A stretch of DNA of 6,794 nucleotides from assembly GCA_946498265.1 (NCBI GenBank), contig CAMMNR010000098.1:1-6794 (forward strand), in the 5' to 3' direction. Each line of letters starts with the position of its first letter. Within the stretch, counting starts at the first letter, position 1. The stretch is from an uncultured Clostridium sp. Its GTDB lineage: Bacteria > Bacillota > Clostridia > TANB77 > CAG-508. A model generated the notes under the pieces. The model saw only the letters and a program-made list of their open reading frames with translations, was not told the DNA's origin and searched no databases. The position numbers and the translations under genes are program-made. This document shows positions 5,737 to 6,794 of this stretch, in pieces.

Positions 5737-6486
5737 ATGGAAGAAATAAGATTACAAAAATATATAGCTGATTGTGGTATAACATCAAGAAGAAAAGCAG
5801 AAGAATTAATTAAACAAGGAAAAGTAAAAGTAAATGGAAAAGTAATAACAGAATTAGGAACAAAAATAAATCCTAAAAAAGATATTATTTTATATAATAA
5901 CAGAGAAATAAAAAATAAAGAAAAATATGTATATATTTTATTAAATAAACCTATTGGTTATGTAACAACAGTGAAAGACCAATTTAACAGAGATTCAGTA
6001 TTAGATTTGGTAAAAGTAAAAGAAAGAATTGTGCCAGTAGGAAGACTAGATATGTATACATCTGGAGCTTTAATACTAACAAATGATGGTGATTTTGTAT
6101 ACAAAGTAACACATCCGAAACATGAAATAGATAAAACATATACAGTAACAATTAAAGGAATAGTTACAAATGAAGAGATTGAAAAATTACGAAAAGGTGT
6201 ACAAATAGAAGAAAAACAAGATTTAGGGAATCTAGAAACATATATAACTAAGCCAGCAAAAGTAAAAATATTAAAAATAGATAAAGAAAAAAATCAGTCA
6301 AGATTAGAAATAATAATACATGAAGGGAAAAATAGACAAGTAAGAAAAATGTGTGAAGCTATAAATCATAAGGTACTTGCATTGCATAGGAGTGAAATTG
6401 CAGGAATTGGAGTTAAAGATATAGAACTTGGAAAATGGAGATATTTAAAAGATAATGAAATTAAACAGTTAACTTACAATAAATAA
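5737..6486 (+). CDS. rluB: RsuA/RluB-family rRNA pseudouridine synthase
   Basis: Encodes 249 residues, the usual length for RluB of Gram-positive bacteria, starting at ATG 5737 behind AAGAAAGGA (5723-5731). An N-terminal S4 domain (RLQKYIADCGITSRRKAEELI, 5-25, then GKVKVNGKVITELGTKI) binds RNA. YILLNKPIGYVTT (66-78) and the catalytic motif VGRLDMYTSGALILTNDGD (101-119) follow; the nucleophile is Asp 105. KTYTVTIKG (133-141) and HEGKNRQVRKMCEAINHKVLALHR (195-218) are the standard C-terminal motifs. RluB modifies 23S rRNA near position 2605 (E. coli numbering). RsuA and RluE/F are sister families, so the symbol is the likeliest rather than certain. It lies downstream of the RluD-like gene, separated by the palindrome, and has no promoter that I can see, so it is probably cotranscribed. 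Its stop codon overlaps the ribosome binding site of the next small frame. Confidence 0.88.
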   Translation: MEEIRLQKYIADCGITSRRKAEELIKQGKVKVNGKVITELGTKINPKKDIILYNNREIKNKEKYVYILLNKPIGYVTTVKDQFNRDSVLDLVKVKERIVPVGRLDMYTSGALILTNDGDFVYKVTHPKHEIDKTYTVTIKGIVTNEEIEKLRKGVQIEEKQDLGNLETYITKPAKVKILKIDKEKNQSRLEIIIHEGKNRQVRKMCEAINHKVLALHRSEIAGIGVKDIELGKWRYLKDNEIKQLTYNK

Positions 6487-6499
6487 GGAGGCTTTACTA

Positions 6500-6592
6500 A
6501 TGGATGGTAATATAACAATCGAAAATAGTGAAAAATTAAAAAATATTTTATCATATATATTGGGGTATGGATTATATATTTTTATAACTTGA
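6500..6592 (+). CDS. 30-residue small protein or 5' stub of a broken gene
   Basis: ATG 6500 is preceded by an excellent ribosome binding site, AAGGAGG (6485-6491), 8 bases upstream and overlapping the rluB stop codon, so translation is probably coupled. The product is 30 residues: a polar start (MDGNITIENSEKLK), then a hydrophobic stretch (ILSYILGYGLYIFIT) ended by TGA. Such a strong start for so short a product is unusual. Two readings are possible. It could be a genuine small membrane peptide. Or it could be the start of a longer gene cut by an insertion near 6540: the first 13 residues recall the N-terminus of clostridial YabP-type spore proteins (NITIEN.EKL), after which the expected sequence is lost. 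The YabP resemblance is from memory and rests on few residues. Confidence 0.5.
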   Translation: MDGNITIENSEKLKNILSYILGYGLYIFIT

Positions 6593-6687
6593 AATTATGT
6601 GTAATTATATTATTTTTATATAAAAATAAATGATGATCGTCAATTTGCCTTGAAAATTAAAATATATTTATAAATTCAATAAAATTG

Positions 6688-6716
6688 TAGACAAAATAAA
6701 AAGAATATTGTAGAAT
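6688..6716 (+). promoter_or_regulatory. Sigma-A-type promoter near the right edge
   Basis: TAGACA (6688-6693), a 17-base spacer and TAGAAT (6711-6716) each differ from consensus at one position. Transcription is predicted to start near 6723. The wider -35 context TGTAGACAAAA and the TG just before the -10 box are the same as in the promoter at 1993-2021. It points rightward to a gene beginning beyond the window. Confidence 0.65.
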
Positions 6717-6722
6717 AAGTAC

Positions 6723-6794
6723 TATAGGAAATGATAGTTAGCAGATGTGGTTTTGCCACCAATTTTACGATTCTTCGTAGGAAGGGTGGTGATG
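6723..6794 (+). promoter_or_regulatory. Structured 5' leader with sequestered Shine-Dalgarno site
   Basis: Downstream of the promoter the RNA can form GTGG (6747-6750) with CCAC (6756-6759). Alternatively it can form CCACC (6756-6760) with GGTGG (6785-6789), enclosing a small hairpin TACGA/TCGTA (6766-6770, 6775-6779). GGTGGTGAT (6785-6793) is close to the complement of the 16S rRNA 3' end and is almost certainly the ribosome binding site of a gene starting just past 6794. The two pairings exclude each other, because both use the CCAC strand. A strong promoter, short structured leader and hidden ribosome binding site are typical of type I toxin genes (holin-like family), but no coding sequence is available to test this. 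Confidence 0.45.

Overview
The window looks like chromosomal DNA from a low-GC, spore-forming member of the Bacillota (Clostridia-like). It is extremely A+T-rich. Reading frames favour AAA, ATA and AGA codons, Shine-Dalgarno sites are strong (GGAGG, AAGGGG), one start is TTG, and the gene content is clostridial. All credible genes read left to right. The genus cannot be fixed from the sequence alone.

Left edge (1 to about 783): the window opens inside a large serine recombinase gene, of which the last 189 codons are present. It is followed at once by an imperfect inverted repeat of about 194 bp (570-763). A few bases later a polysaccharide deacetylase (NodB-fold) reading frame begins in the middle of its first catalytic motif. 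The simplest reading is that this is one end of an integrated mobile element, with the recombinase as its last gene, sitting inside the deacetylase gene and cutting off its promoter, start, N-terminus and catalytic aspartate.

Centre (1427-4682): an unrecognised 171-residue protein comes first. It is followed by a well-formed promoter driving a TTG-started protein with two SSB-type OB folds in tandem. That gene ends in a strong hairpin terminator. The terminator's T-run merges with an extended -10 promoter for a 595-residue polytopic membrane protein resembling GT-C-type glycosyltransferases.

Right (4760-6486): two ribosomal-RNA pseudouridine synthases of different families lie in tandem, first RluA/RluD-like, then RsuA/RluB-like. 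Two palindromic repeats (5631-5663 and 5675-5720) lie between them. The first supplies the final 14 codons of the RluD-like gene.

Right edge (6487-6794): a 30-codon reading frame with an excellent ribosome binding site may be a small membrane peptide or the 5' stub of a broken gene. About 95 bp of A+T-rich DNA with no visible gene follows. Then comes a sigma-A-type promoter and a structured leader whose anti-Shine-Dalgarno strand has two mutually exclusive partners. The leader's gene starts just outside the window and may be a type I (holin-like) toxin, but that is a guess.

Functionally, translation and RNA modification (two pseudouridine synthases), DNA metabolism (the OB-fold protein) and envelope glycan genes (deacetylase, GT-C-like protein) make up a housekeeping background. 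Both window edges show signs of mobile DNA.
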